Below, piece after piece: positions 27,017-34,285 of a stretch of DNA of 61,559 bases. The DNA is taken from contig JBDRBT010000013.1 of assembly GCA_043822385.1 (NCBI GenBank), positions 1-61,559 of the forward strand. Direction: 5' to 3'. The notes below the pieces were generated by a model. That model had not been told where the DNA came from and searched no databases. It was given only the letters and a program-made list of their open reading frames with translations. Source of the stretch: JABWCK01 sp043822385 (GTDB taxonomy: Archaea; Micrarchaeota; Micrarchaeia; Norongarragalinales; Norongarragalinaceae). Position 1 is the first letter of the stretch, and every line of letters begins with the position of its first letter. A program made the position numbers and the translations under genes.

Positions 27017-27598
27017 ATGGGTTGGGTAATCAAGCGCGAGCGTCCTGAAGAAAAGTATTCATTAAAAGAGTTTTACTCTTCTCTAGAATCTAGTTCTCAC
27101 TTCAAGTCAATAAAACGAATTCAAGAACGACTTACGTTGCGAGCTTTAGACTTGTTGATGTTGCCTTTGCCTGCTAGAGTGTTGGATGCTGGTTGCGGTA
27201 ACGGTTTTTCAGCGCGAGTAATGCAAAAAATTGGTTACGATGTTGTTGGAGTGGATGCTAGTCCTGAAATGCTTTCCCGCAACAAAGACTTGAATCTCGT
27301 GTTAGGGGATTTCACTAAGAGAATGCCGTTCAAAGCAAGCGAGTTTAACGGGATTGTTTCTATTTCTGCTTTCCAGTGGGTTTCAGCTAACTCTGAGAAA
27401 ACGTTGAGTGCTGCTAAAGAGTTTCGCCGCTTGCTAAAAAAGAATGGGAAGGGCGTTATTCAGTTTTACCCTAAGAGCGAGGATGAATTCATCGCTACTG
27501 GACGCGTGTTTAAGCGCGTTGGCTTTAAAGTTCGTTTGGTGACTGATTCTCCTGCGAGCCCTAAGAAGAGGAGAGTTTACTTGTTGTTCGAAAAATAA
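27017..27598 (+). CDS. Bud23-like rRNA (guanine-N7) methyltransferase
   Basis: 193 residues. SAM motif I VLDAGCGNG (55-63), acidic loop VVGVDASPEML (77-86), then VSISAFQWVSAN and QFYPKS (149-154). The combination of IQERLTLRALDLL before motif I, SISAFQW and QFYPK matches eukaryotic Bud23/WBSCR22, which methylates 18S rRNA with Trm112. It lacks the basic C-terminal tail of Bud23. The archaeal role would be 16S m7G modification (inference). No Trm112 is in the window. Confidence 0.75.
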   Translation: MGWVIKRERPEEKYSLKEFYSSLESSSHFKSIKRIQERLTLRALDLLMLPLPARVLDAGCGNGFSARVMQKIGYDVVGVDASPEMLSRNKDLNLVLGDFTKRMPFKASEFNGIVSISAFQWVSANSEKTLSAAKEFRRLLKKNGKGVIQFYPKSEDEFIATGRVFKRVGFKVRLVTDSPASPKKRRVYLLFEK

Positions 27599-27630
27599 GT
27601 GTTTTATTTTCGTTTGCGTTTATTGTTTTC

Positions 27631-27879
27631 GTGTTAGAAACTATTGATTGGGATTTTGTTTCTCAAATCGGCATTGGCTTGTTGAGTACTGTAGCTATTA
27701 TTCTAGTTGCTAAAAAAAACAAGTGGGGTTTCGTGGTTGGTTTGGCGTCGCAACCGTTTTGGTTTATTACTACTTTCTTGAATCAACAATGGGGTGTTTT
27801 CTTTGTCGCCATCGTGTCTACTTTCTCTTGGGCTTACGGCGTTTACGAGTGGTTCTACAAAGACAAAAAGAAGCGATAA
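27631..27879 (+). CDS. Small three-TM protein, PnuC-like pattern
   Basis: 82 residues from a GTG, three hydrophobic helices rich in Trp (WGFVVGLASQPFWFITTFLNQQWGVFFVAIVSTFSWAYGVYEWF). This resembles half-size PnuC or SemiSWEET-like phage and archaeal proteins. The similarity is by pattern only. Function not assigned. Confidence 0.6.
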   Translation: MLETIDWDFVSQIGIGLLSTVAIILVAKKNKWGFVVGLASQPFWFITTFLNQQWGVFFVAIVSTFSWAYGVYEWFYKDKKKR

Positions 27880-27887
27880 CTTGTTTT

Positions 27888-28490
27888 CTAAGTTTTTTTC
27901 GGCGTGTCGACTAAGCCGGCTTTGAAATATTTTCCTTTAACTCGCGTTAAATTTCTTTCCGTTTTTTTATTAATGAGAGAATAGTGTTTAACGGAATCCA
28001 AGTAATCAGCTATAAAATCCACTCCGTTTAGGGTAGTCATCCAGTCCGGAAAGCGAGACAAGTTTATTGGTTTTGAATATTCGCGCAGGGTTTTTTCTCC
28101 AGCGTAATTATAGTAATCACTAAAGAAACTCATTGCCAACTCACGCAAACTAGAGTAAACCGCGTCACGCGAACTCAAGCCCGTGAACTTTGATTTAGCA
28201 ATGCAACCCCAACGGCCGTCTTGTTTGTAAACACATAAGACGTGGTCTTCGTCCCTGACTGCGCGTAAGTCCATTAACAAAGCTGGTTTCTTGTTTATTT
28301 TGAATGCGCATGCAGCGAAAACAGCTGCCTCCAAACAATGCGCTTTTCGTTTTTCTAGAACTTGAATCGGCGAGAAAGCAGTGTCGCCGTTTTCTTCTAG
28401 GTTGTAATCTAGTTTTTCAACGAAGTCGGTGATTTTTCTAGGTGTGTTTAAGGACTTCAATAAGCGTAATTGTTTTGCAGTAAAACTCAT
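27888..28490 (-). CDS. Transglutaminase-like protein
   Basis: 200 residues. The core KRKAHCLEAAVFAACAF (Cys52), LLMDLRAV and DEDHVLCVYKQDGRWGCIAKS (His83) followed by SLRELAMSFF matches a bacterial/archaeal transglutaminase-like family. A Cys-His pair in the papain-like arrangement is present. Cytoplasmic, no signal. The substrate is unknown. Confidence 0.75.
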   Translation of the reverse strand: MSFTAKQLRLLKSLNTPRKITDFVEKLDYNLEENGDTAFSPIQVLEKRKAHCLEAAVFAACAFKINKKPALLMDLRAVRDEDHVLCVYKQDGRWGCIAKSKFTGLSSRDAVYSSLRELAMSFFSDYYNYAGEKTLREYSKPINLSRFPDWMTTLNGVDFIADYLDSVKHYSLINKKTERNLTRVKGKYFKAGLVDTPKKT

Positions 28491-28523
28491 TAATAAAAAA
28501 CACTAAAAGAGGATAAAAAAGAG

Positions 28524-28594
28524 TGCGGCGAACGGGAATCGAACCCGTGCTGTAAGCTTGGAAAGCTCAAGTCATACCACTAGACCATCGCCGC
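28524..28594 (-). tRNA. tRNA-Gly (UCC)
   Basis: Acceptor GCGGCGA/TCGCCGC, D-arm GTCT..GAC, anticodon stem TGAGC/GCTTA with loop TTTCCAA (anticodon TCC), T-loop TTCGATT, discriminator A. No intron and no encoded CCA. Transcribed downstream of tRNA-Pro. Confidence 0.95.
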
Positions 28595-28598
28595 GCAC

Positions 28599-28617
28599 CT
28601 TTTGTTGCAAACAAAAG
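28599..28617. repeat. 8-bp hairpin between tRNA-Pro and tRNA-Gly
   Basis: CTTTTGTT and AACAAAAG flank a three-base GCA loop, four bases upstream of the tRNA-Gly 5' end. It may aid processing or be a remnant resembling the hairpins in the Thr introns. Confidence 0.55.
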
Positions 28618-28671
28618 CTGCACCAAAAGTATTCAGGAAGAAATGTTGTTTCAGGAATTTTAAAATACTTA

Positions 28672-28794
28672 TGGGGGGTCCGAGATTTGAACTCGGATCA
28701 CAAACAATCCAGCTAAAGCCCGCCAGATCACGTAATCAAAGGCGCGGGTTTTAATCCCCAAGCTTGCAGGATGACCAGGTTACCCCAACCCCCC
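28672..28794 (-). tRNA. tRNA-Pro (UGG) with a 51-nt intron
   Basis: Acceptor GGGGGGT/ACCCCCC, T-arm CCGAG-TTCAAAT-CTCGG, D-arm GGGT/ATCC, anticodon stem GCAAG/TTTGT, loop C-T-TGG-G with the intron after position 37 (about 28706-28756, boundaries plus or minus 1). The intron holds a CCCGC/GCGGG stem. No CCA. The variable region is only three bases, so the exact stem register is less certain. Its 5' end overlaps the stop of the upstream small ORF. Confidence 0.85.
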
Positions 28795-28947
28795 TTTCTT
28801 TCTTGCTAGCAGTAAGTATATGATGCAAGCTATTAACAAGATTATTGCTGCATACAAGAAGTAAGGTTCTTGGTTTTGCACTTTTGGAGTGGCGGTAACG
28901 GTTTCAGTTACGGTCACTGCAATGCTTTTGAAGCTTGTTTTAAGCAT
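28780..28947 (-). CDS. Small single-TM protein overlapping tRNA-Pro
   Basis: 55 residues (MLKTSFKSIAVTVTE...YFLYAAIILLIACIIYLLLARKKGGLG). The ATG abuts the TAA of rpoN, and the TAA lies in the D-arm of tRNA-Pro, so the last five codons are tRNA sequence. One membrane helix near the C-terminus with a basic stop. Function unknown. Confidence 0.5.
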   Translation of the reverse strand: MLKTSFKSIAVTVTETVTATPKVQNQEPYFLYAAIILLIACIIYLLLARKKGGLG

Positions 28948-29145
28948 TTAGAAGCGTTTGTAAGGCAGCAAGTCGTCAACTAAGTCTACTTGAGACAAGA
29001 ACATTCTCCTGCAGCAAAAACGAGTGATGTTTAAAGCATCTAGTACTTTATTTGGTTCTTCCCCTTTGTCTACTCGTTCTTTGTATTCTTCCCAGTATTC
29101 AGCAACTGGTTTGCCGCAAGAAAAACACCTTGGTGGAATCAACAT
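28948..29145 (-). CDS. rpoN: RNA polymerase subunit N (Rpb10)
   Basis: 65 residues. PPRCFSCGKPVAEYWEEY and RFCCRRMFLS are the invariant zinc motifs (CxxC...CC) of RpoN. Follows rps9 as usual in archaea. Confidence 0.97.
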   Translation of the reverse strand: MLIPPRCFSCGKPVAEYWEEYKERVDKGEEPNKVLDALNITRFCCRRMFLSQVDLVDDLLPYKRF

Positions 29146-29154
29146 TTTTTTTCT

Positions 29155-29577
29155 TCACCTGTACGACTTAGTGAACCTAGCTCTTGCTTTCGGTCCCTTG
29201 AATTTCTTTGGTTCAACGCGCCTAGAATCTTCAATTAATAATGTTCTGTCGAACGCTTGCATTCTTGGTTTTAAGCCAGCGTCTTTAGTAATCGCAACTA
29301 GTGCTTTAGCTATTGCTGTGCGTATAGCTTGAGCTTGACCCATTCTACCGCCGCCTTTCACTGTAACGAAAGCGTCGTATTTGAAGTCAACGAACCGCAT
29401 TGGCTCGCTTATTACTTCCTTTTCTATTGGAGCTGAGAAAGCTGTTACTGGAATTCCGTTCACGTTAATTATTCCGGTTCCGTCCTTAACTATAGCGCGT
29501 GCTATGGCTCGCTTTCTTTTTCCTCGAGATATTAATTGCATTTTTTGAGTTTTTTTCACTTTCTTTTTTTCAGCCAT
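29155..29577 (-). CDS. rps9: Ribosomal protein S9 (uS9)
   Basis: 140 residues from the ATG at 29577 (MAEKKKVK). Core VNGIPV, GGGRMGQAQAIRTAIAKAL and the C-terminal RARFTKSYR tail that reaches the P-site tRNA are all visible. 9 bp before rpoN. Confidence 0.96.
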   Translation of the reverse strand: MAEKKKVKKTQKMQLISRGKRKRAIARAIVKDGTGIINVNGIPVTAFSAPIEKEVISEPMRFVDFKYDAFVTVKGGGRMGQAQAIRTAIAKALVAITKDAGLKPRMQAFDRTLLIEDSRRVEPKKFKGPKARARFTKSYR

Positions 29578-29591
29578 TAAACACAACTCCC

Positions 29592-30005
29592 TTAAGGATT
29601 AAAACCTAGTTTTCGAGTGATTTCGCTTATTGAAATGCTGCGAACACCCAAGCTTTCCTTAGTCTTGGCTTTCTCGCCTTGTTTTCCCTCGAATTCTTTT
29701 GGTACTCCAACATATACCTTCAAGTTTTTTAACAATCTTTTTCTGGATTGTTTTGGTAGCATTCCGAACACAATTTTCTTGAAGAAAAAGTCCGGCCTGC
29801 GCGGCCATTTTGCTGCGTGTTCAGGGTTAGACTTGTTAGTCATTTGCCTTCTCTTAAAGTAAACTAAAACTACTTTTTTCGGGTTGCCGGAAATAACTGC
29901 TTTCTCTGCATTCAAAACAACTACTTCCTCGCCTTTGCGTAATTCTTTTACTATGCGAGTAGCTAGTCTTCCTGCAATAACGTTTGTAGCATCAAATAAC
30001 TTCAT
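29592..30005 (-). CDS. rpl13: Ribosomal protein L13 (uL13)
   Basis: 137 residues. DATNVIAGRLATRIVKEL, VVLNAEKAVISGNPKK and the GMLPKQSRKRLLKNLKVY segment identify uL13. Lies between rpl18e and rps9. Confidence 0.96.
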   Translation of the reverse strand: MKLFDATNVIAGRLATRIVKELRKGEEVVVLNAEKAVISGNPKKVVLVYFKRRQMTNKSNPEHAAKWPRRPDFFFKKIVFGMLPKQSRKRLLKNLKVYVGVPKEFEGKQGEKAKTKESLGVRSISISEITRKLGFNP

Positions 30006-30014
30006 TTTTTTTAA

Positions 30015-30353
30015 TCACACTATTATCCTTACGTTTTTTCCTGAAGGATTCTTTTCAATTAATTCTTTTATCGTTATTATTTTAGTTTTACCTGCTGCTT
30101 TTTTTGAAGCATTAAAGCACGCGATAGTTAACTCGTGTTTCAACTCGCCTGTTGCAAGTAGTTTTGAAGCTAAAACCACTGTTTCGCCTTTCTTAGTCAC
30201 GTAGTTAAGCCTAGTGAAGCTGACGGGGTGTTTCTTGCGTACTGGCTTTTCCAGTAAGTCTGCTACCCTATCCCAAATCTTGCCTTTCTTGGCGCTAGTG
30301 CGAAGTAAAGCGATTAATTTTCGCAATTCCTGGTTTTCAATTCTGTTTTTCAT
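30015..30353 (-). CDS. rpl18e: Ribosomal protein L18e (eL18)
   Basis: 112 residues. WDRVADLLEKPVRKKHPVSFTRLNYVTKKGETVVLASKLLATGEL matches archaeal L18e. It follows tRNA-Leu by 28 bp and leads the L18e-L13-S9-RpoN block. Confidence 0.95.
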   Translation of the reverse strand: MKNRIENQELRKLIALLRTSAKKGKIWDRVADLLEKPVRKKHPVSFTRLNYVTKKGETVVLASKLLATGELKHELTIACFNASKKAAGKTKIITIKELIEKNPSGKNVRIIV

Positions 30354-30381
30354 TTTTTGTTTAACCTTTTTTTCCTCGTAA

Positions 30382-30466
30382 TGCGGGGAGAGAGATTTGA
30401 ACTCTCGAACTCCTAAGAGACAAGGCCCTCGACCTTGCGCATTTGACCTAGCTCTGCCATCCCCGC
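30382..30466 (-). tRNA. tRNA-Leu (GAG)
   Basis: Acceptor GCGGGGA/TCCCCGC, anticodon stem CAAGG/CCTTG with loop TCGAGGG (anticodon GAG), long class II variable arm TCTCTTAGGAGTTC, T-arm GAGAG-TTCAAAT-CTCTC, discriminator A. No intron. Its 5' end contains the stop codon of the upstream DUF167 gene. Confidence 0.95.
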
Positions 30467-30702
30467 ATCAAGGCAGCGAGTTTTTCGTCGCTCAAGCCGT
30501 CAGCAATTATTTGCTTTTCACGGTTTTTTAACCCGCTTGAAATGAATACTTTTTTTCCAGTCAAGCGCGTTAATTCTCTTGTTACTTCCTTGTTAGCCTT
30601 GTTGTTTATTGCGGGGCTTTTTGTTTTTACGACAAAGCCCGTTTCTTTGAGTATTACTGAAAACTTTGAAGCGTTGGGTATTACTCTAATCTTCAAAGCC
30701 AT
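30448..30702 (-). CDS. DUF167 (YggU) family protein
   Basis: 84 residues. KIRVIPNASK and the basic VKTKSPAINNKANKEVTREL region are the DUF167 signature. The last six codons and the TAG lie inside tRNA-Leu (MRGWQS encoded by tRNA sequence). Found between rpoD and the L18e block. Function of the family is unknown. Confidence 0.88.
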   Translation of the reverse strand: MALKIRVIPNASKFSVILKETGFVVKTKSPAINNKANKEVTRELTRLTGKKVFISSGLKNREKQIIADGLSDEKLAALMRGWQS

Positions 30703-30708
30703 TTCTAA

Positions 30709-31287
30709 TCATAATTCTTTTTTTAATTCAGTTGTTTTTTCTCCTAGTATTTTTATTGCTTTCTTGAATTGCTTGGTTGCTGGAATGTTGTTGAAGCTTT
30801 CTATACTCATTGAGTACTCGCCTTTTTTTTCATCCAGTAATTCGAAAGATGCTAAAGCATTTTGATAACGCGAGTGTTGTTTGGCGGTTCCTTTAGTTGC
30901 TGTTGCTTCAATTCTTAATTTTTGTTTGCCGCCGAGTTTTACTATTGCTATTCTCTCGCAAAACACTTTTATTTTATCGTCACTTGAAATTAATTCTCTC
31001 GCGTAAACTGTTTTGTTTTCTTCAATTGATTCCGCGTTTAAAGAAAAAGTAATTTCAGCGTCGTCTGCAATTCCTTCTTCGAATGTTAATGGAATCAACC
31101 CGAGCCGGTTGGCAAGGTATTCATTGTACAATATAGTGTTGTTTTCGTAAACATCAACTTTGCTTATTGCAAATGAAGGTAAGTCTGAAATAATTGCTCT
31201 TCGCAAAGCATTGACTAGGTTTCTAGAGCAACCGCTTAGCTTGACAACGGCTTTGTCTGGTGATTTGCTGGTTAATTCTGCTTTCAC
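30709..31287 (-). CDS. rpoD: RNA polymerase subunit D (Rpb3/alpha-like)
   Basis: 192 residues. Core motifs VNALRRAIISDLPSFAISKVDVYEN and YLANRLGLIPL. No Fe-S ferredoxin insertion is present, as in the short RpoD class. Follows rps11 by 4 bp in the archaeal alpha-operon order S13-S4-S11-RpoD. Confidence 0.96.
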   Translation of the reverse strand: MKAELTSKSPDKAVVKLSGCSRNLVNALRRAIISDLPSFAISKVDVYENNTILYNEYLANRLGLIPLTFEEGIADDAEITFSLNAESIEENKTVYARELISSDDKIKVFCERIAIVKLGGKQKLRIEATATKGTAKQHSRYQNALASFELLDEKKGEYSMSIESFNNIPATKQFKKAIKILGEKTTELKKEL

Positions 31288-31291
31288 CTTC

Positions 31292-31732
31292 TCACATCCT
31301 CCTTCCTCTTTTTCCGCCAGGTCTTTTTGTAGTATCGGTTGGAATTGGCGTTACGTCTTGAATTTTTCCTATTTTCAAGCCGCTTCTTGCTAGAGCGCGT
31401 ATTGCTGCTTGAGCACCGCTTCCAGGAGTCTTACTGTGGTGTCCGCCTGGAGCTCTTACTCTAACGTGTACTCCAACTATTTCGCGTTCTTTTGCTTTTT
31501 CTGCTGCCTTGAATGCTGATTGCATTGCAGCGTAAGGACCGCCTTCTTCACGGTCGTTTTTGACTATCATTCCACCGCTTGCTACAGCAATGGTTTCAGC
31601 TCCACTTAAGTCTGTAATAGTAATAATCGTGTCGTTCTTGCTTGAGAAAATGTGTGCTACGCCCCATTTTCCTTCCAAGTAAACTATTTGACGCGGTTGT
31701 CTTGGTCTGCGGTCAAAGGTTTGTGCTCTCAT
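31292..31732 (-). CDS. rps11: Ribosomal protein S11 (uS11)
   Basis: 146 residues. VAHIFSSKNDTIITITDLSGAET, GVHVRVRAPGGHHSKTPGSGAQAAIRALARSGLKIG and the PIPTDTTKRPGGKRGRRM C-terminus identify uS11. Overlaps rps4 by 4 bp. Confidence 0.97.
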   Translation of the reverse strand: MRAQTFDRRPRQPRQIVYLEGKWGVAHIFSSKNDTIITITDLSGAETIAVASGGMIVKNDREEGGPYAAMQSAFKAAEKAKEREIVGVHVRVRAPGGHHSKTPGSGAQAAIRALARSGLKIGKIQDVTPIPTDTTKRPGGKRGRRM

Positions 31733-32229
31733 TTAGTTGCTGCCTCGCTAGTTTTAATTGGTTTTTTGAACCAACCTACTTCTGGTTCTTCATCAAATTT
31801 TACTAAGTACGAAGGACTGTTTACTTTCTTTCCTTTTATTGAAATGTGTCCGTGAACTATTAATTGCCTTGATTGCTTCATTGTTTTAGACATTCCTTTT
31901 TTTACTATTACTGATTCTAGTCTCCTGCTTAAGACGTCATCTACTTTTAATCCAAGTATTTCTTCAATTCCAACTTCTTCTTTGTTAATTAGCAATCTTT
32001 TTACTCTGTTGATTAGTGCTTCAGTTCGTTTTTCCAAGTCAGCGCCTTTTCCAGCGAGAATTCTTCTTGCTTCACGCCTAATGTTTCTTAAAATAGTTTG
32101 AATTCTCCATAATTCCCTGGAGTTCTTTAAGCCGAATTCTGTTTTCAAAGCTGACTCTGACTCTATTCTAGTTTTATTCCAGAGTCTTCTTGGCTTTTCG
32201 AACAATTTTTTTAATCTTTTAGCGCCCAT
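31729..32229 (-). CDS. rps4: Ribosomal protein S4 (uS4)
   Basis: 166 residues. The S4 RNA-binding fold is visible (RRLESVIVKKGMSKTMKQSRQLIVHGHISIKGKKVNSPSYLV). Between rps13 and rps11. Confidence 0.97.
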   Translation of the reverse strand: MGAKRLKKLFEKPRRLWNKTRIESESALKTEFGLKNSRELWRIQTILRNIRREARRILAGKGADLEKRTEALINRVKRLLINKEEVGIEEILGLKVDDVLSRRLESVIVKKGMSKTMKQSRQLIVHGHISIKGKKVNSPSYLVKFDEEPEVGWFKKPIKTSEAATK

Positions 32230-32238
32230 TTAAGTTCT

Positions 32239-32832
32239 TTACTCCTTTTTTGCTCTATCTGTTTTTTGTTGTTTTAGTGCTTTCTTTAGTACGCCGATAG
32301 TTAATCCGCTTCTTCCAGTACTGCGAGAGTGTTGTCCTCTTACGCGTTGTCCTGTAGCGTGTCTCCATCCTTTGTAAGAGCGAGTTATTTTTTCTCGGTC
32401 AATGTCTTGTTTTACTGCGAAACGCAAGTCGTTACCTAAGTAGTGAGTGTCTTTACCTGTTTCAATGTCGTTAGGTCGGTTTAACATGAATGCTTTAACG
32501 TTAAAGTCTTTGAGATTTTTTATTAAGTTTTCCAAGTCAGCTAGTTTTTGTTCAGTTAAATTACCTATTAATTCGTTACTAACTATGCCTAGTTTTTCAG
32601 CTGCGTTAATAATGCTTTTAGATAAGTTTTGGCCGATTCCGCGAACTAGTTTTAATGCGTCCTTTACTTCGTAATGACCGTCAATATCCTTGCCTACTAA
32701 TCGAATAATTCCTTTGAATTCCTTGTTTTCTCTGCCTGCGGTTTTGAATTTCTTTATTTTCTTTACTACGCTAGGCGCTGCGCTATCCTTTGCTTTATCG
32801 TCTTTTCCTTTGAACTTTCTTTTTTCAGCCAA
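32239..32832 (-). CDS. rps13: Ribosomal protein S13 (uS13)
   Basis: 197 residues with a long Lys/Asp-rich N-terminal extension (about 1-35) before the core FKGIIRLVGKDIDGHYEVKDALKLVRGIGQNLSKSIINAA and the C-terminal GQRVRGQHSRSTGRSG. First gene of the S13-RpoD block. Confidence 0.96.
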   Translation of the reverse strand: MAEKRKFKGKDDKAKDSAAPSVVKKIKKFKTAGRENKEFKGIIRLVGKDIDGHYEVKDALKLVRGIGQNLSKSIINAAEKLGIVSNELIGNLTEQKLADLENLIKNLKDFNVKAFMLNRPNDIETGKDTHYLGNDLRFAVKQDIDREKITRSYKGWRHATGQRVRGQHSRSTGRSGLTIGVLKKALKQQKTDRAKKE

Positions 32833-32857
32833 AAATAATTCAACTCTTATGTATTAG

Positions 32858-33027
32858 CGCCGGGACTGAGAATTCCGGAACTCTAGTTAATTAAACTTCG
32901 AGTTGCTTTCGAACTCAGGAGGCCTTGCGGCCACACGCTTTACGGTTTTTTTGGGTACGCTCTAAAAAGAGTAATCCACAAAAAGAAAACTTCCAGGCGT
33001 GCACGTTAACCACTCCGTCATCCCGGC
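32858..33027 (-). tRNA. tRNA-Ser (GGA) with two introns
   Basis: Acceptor GCCGGGA/TCCCGGC, discriminator G. Anticodon stem CACGC/GCGTG, loop C-T-GGA-A with a 51-nt insertion after position 37 (32940-32990). Class II variable arm TGGCCGCAAGGCC. The T-stem CTGAG/CTCAG is interrupted: 43 bases separate its halves (32871-32913) instead of 7, so about 36 nt are inserted in the T-loop after TTCGA(A). No CCA. A TATA-like TTTAAAAAAC lies 24-33 bp upstream of the tRNA. Confidence 0.9.
32871..32913 (-). other. T-loop of tRNA-Ser containing a second intron
   Basis: Between the two T-stem strands the sequence starts TTCGAA and ends TT, matching a split T-loop. The insertion holds an AACTC/GAGTT stem, and TTC near the 5' side can pair with GAA near the 3' side, giving a bulge-helix-bulge-like shape. 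Exact splice sites are uncertain by 1-2 nt. Confidence 0.75.
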
Positions 33028-33050
33028 ACTTAATTATAATGCCTGAAACA

Positions 33051-33060
33051 GTTTTTTAAA
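33051..33060 (-). promoter_or_regulatory. TATA-like element for tRNA-Ser
   Basis: TTTAAAAAAC on the minus strand, centred about 28 bp upstream of the tRNA 5' end, the usual archaeal TATA distance. A second AT-rich ATTATAAT lies too close (6-13 bp) to serve. Confidence 0.5.
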
Positions 33061-33152
33061 CCTGTTCCTCGGAATGGTTAAATCGTTCAAGATTCTCTTA
33101 GAAACTCGACTCTATTATAATGCAATAAAGCGTTTAAAAACGTTATTCTAAC

Positions 33153-34085
33153 TCAAGAAAACGCTTGCACGACTCGAATTACGTCGAAAGCGAGTCCGTA
33201 ATCGTCTTTTTTTTCAATTATGTCTTTCCCGTTCAAGAGCGCTTTAGCAAAACAAACTATTTCACCCTTGCCTGAGCGTACTTGCACTACGTCTCCCTTG
33301 TTAATGTTATTGTCTAAAGCAATCACTCCAACAATAGCTAAGTTAGCGCCAGTAGTAATCGGCTTCAAAGCGCCATCCGACGCGACGACGCGCTTCAAGT
33401 ACATTACTTCCTCTAAATTGTGAATTATTTTGTTTAATTCAGAATCGTCCTTCTTTTCGTTATAAAGCCAGTAAGCATCGCTTAATTCCTGCATGGTTAC
33501 TGCTTCTTTTTCACTAAAACCAGCTGCTTTTGTTCTCCGCAGCTCAGCCATTTCAGCACCGCACTCAAGCAACTCGCCTGCATCAAAACAGAGTTTTCGA
33601 ACGTAAAACCCGCCTTCAACATCGCATGAAAACAAAGCCAAGTTTTTTTCTACTTCCAGCAACTTCAAGTCGTATACTTCGCGAATGCGCAAGTGTTTAG
33701 CTACTGCGCTTTCTAAGGGTGGTTTTTGCCAGATTTTTCCCTTGAAGTTTTCGAAAACGCGTTCTACTTCTTGAAAAGTTTTTGCTTCATTGCATCGCAT
33801 TACCCCGATGTATTGCTTGCGTTCTTTAATGAAGAAAGGTGATGCTTTGCAAGCGTCATTAAGTAGTACTGGTAGTACGCCTGACACGTCTTGGTCTAGC
33901 GTGCCGGTGTGTCCTGTTTTGGAAGCGTTAAGAATTTTTTTTACGAACGCGCTTACTTCGTGAGATGATGGTCCGCAAGGCTTGTTTATTATTAACACGC
34001 CGAAACGCATTTTTTCTTGAATAGAGCGCTCGCTGGTTTTTTTTCCTTTAGTGAATTCTTCTTCCCCGAGAACAGTTAAACTCAT
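33153..34085 (-). CDS. cbf5: Cbf5/TruB-type tRNA/rRNA pseudouridine synthase
   Basis: 310 residues. Catalytic Asp64 in GHTGTLDQDVSGVL, then PPLESAVAKHLRIREVY, YVRKLCFDAGELL and a C-terminal PUA domain (VVASDGALKPITTGANLAIVGVIAL). Catalytic subunit of archaeal H/ACA RNPs. The usual LDP after the catalytic motif is LDQ here. The N-terminal basic extension is about 25 residues. Overlaps rpl14e by 4 bp. Confidence 0.93.
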   Translation of the reverse strand: MSLTVLGEEEFTKGKKTSERSIQEKMRFGVLIINKPCGPSSHEVSAFVKKILNASKTGHTGTLDQDVSGVLPVLLNDACKASPFFIKERKQYIGVMRCNEAKTFQEVERVFENFKGKIWQKPPLESAVAKHLRIREVYDLKLLEVEKNLALFSCDVEGGFYVRKLCFDAGELLECGAEMAELRRTKAAGFSEKEAVTMQELSDAYWLYNEKKDDSELNKIIHNLEEVMYLKRVVASDGALKPITTGANLAIVGVIALDNNINKGDVVQVRSGKGEIVCFAKALLNGKDIIEKKDDYGLAFDVIRVVQAFS

Positions 34086-34252
34086 TTTATTGGTTCCAAG
34101 TGCTTTTTGTTCATTCGCCTTGCTTTTCCTTTCTTTGAGTCTAATTCTACTTCAACGAAATTAGTGTCTATTTCTTTCAGTATAGTGCAGTACTCTCCGC
34201 TTCTTCTTCCAGTGAGAATAACGCATTTCCTGTCTTTGTCAAAAGCCTTCAT
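34082..34252 (-). CDS. rpl14e: Ribosomal protein L14e (eL14)
   Basis: 56 residues from ATG 34252, preceded by GAGGG; a longer start eight codons up is unlikely. KOW-like core GRRSGEYCTILKEIDTNFVEVE and RRMNKKHLEPI fit L14e, though shorter than usual. Context cmk-L14e-cbf5 is the standard archaeal order. Confidence 0.85.
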   Translation of the reverse strand: MKAFDKDRKCVILTGRRSGEYCTILKEIDTNFVEVELDSKKGKARRMNKKHLEPIK

Positions 34253-34285
34253 TTTTTTAATCCCTCTTAAAAACAACGAATTTTA

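Noticed and set aside
33028..33152. An RNA gene in the gap between cbf5 and tRNA-Ser
   Set aside because: Only an AT-rich promoter and small palindromes are visible; no C/D or H/ACA boxes could be supported.
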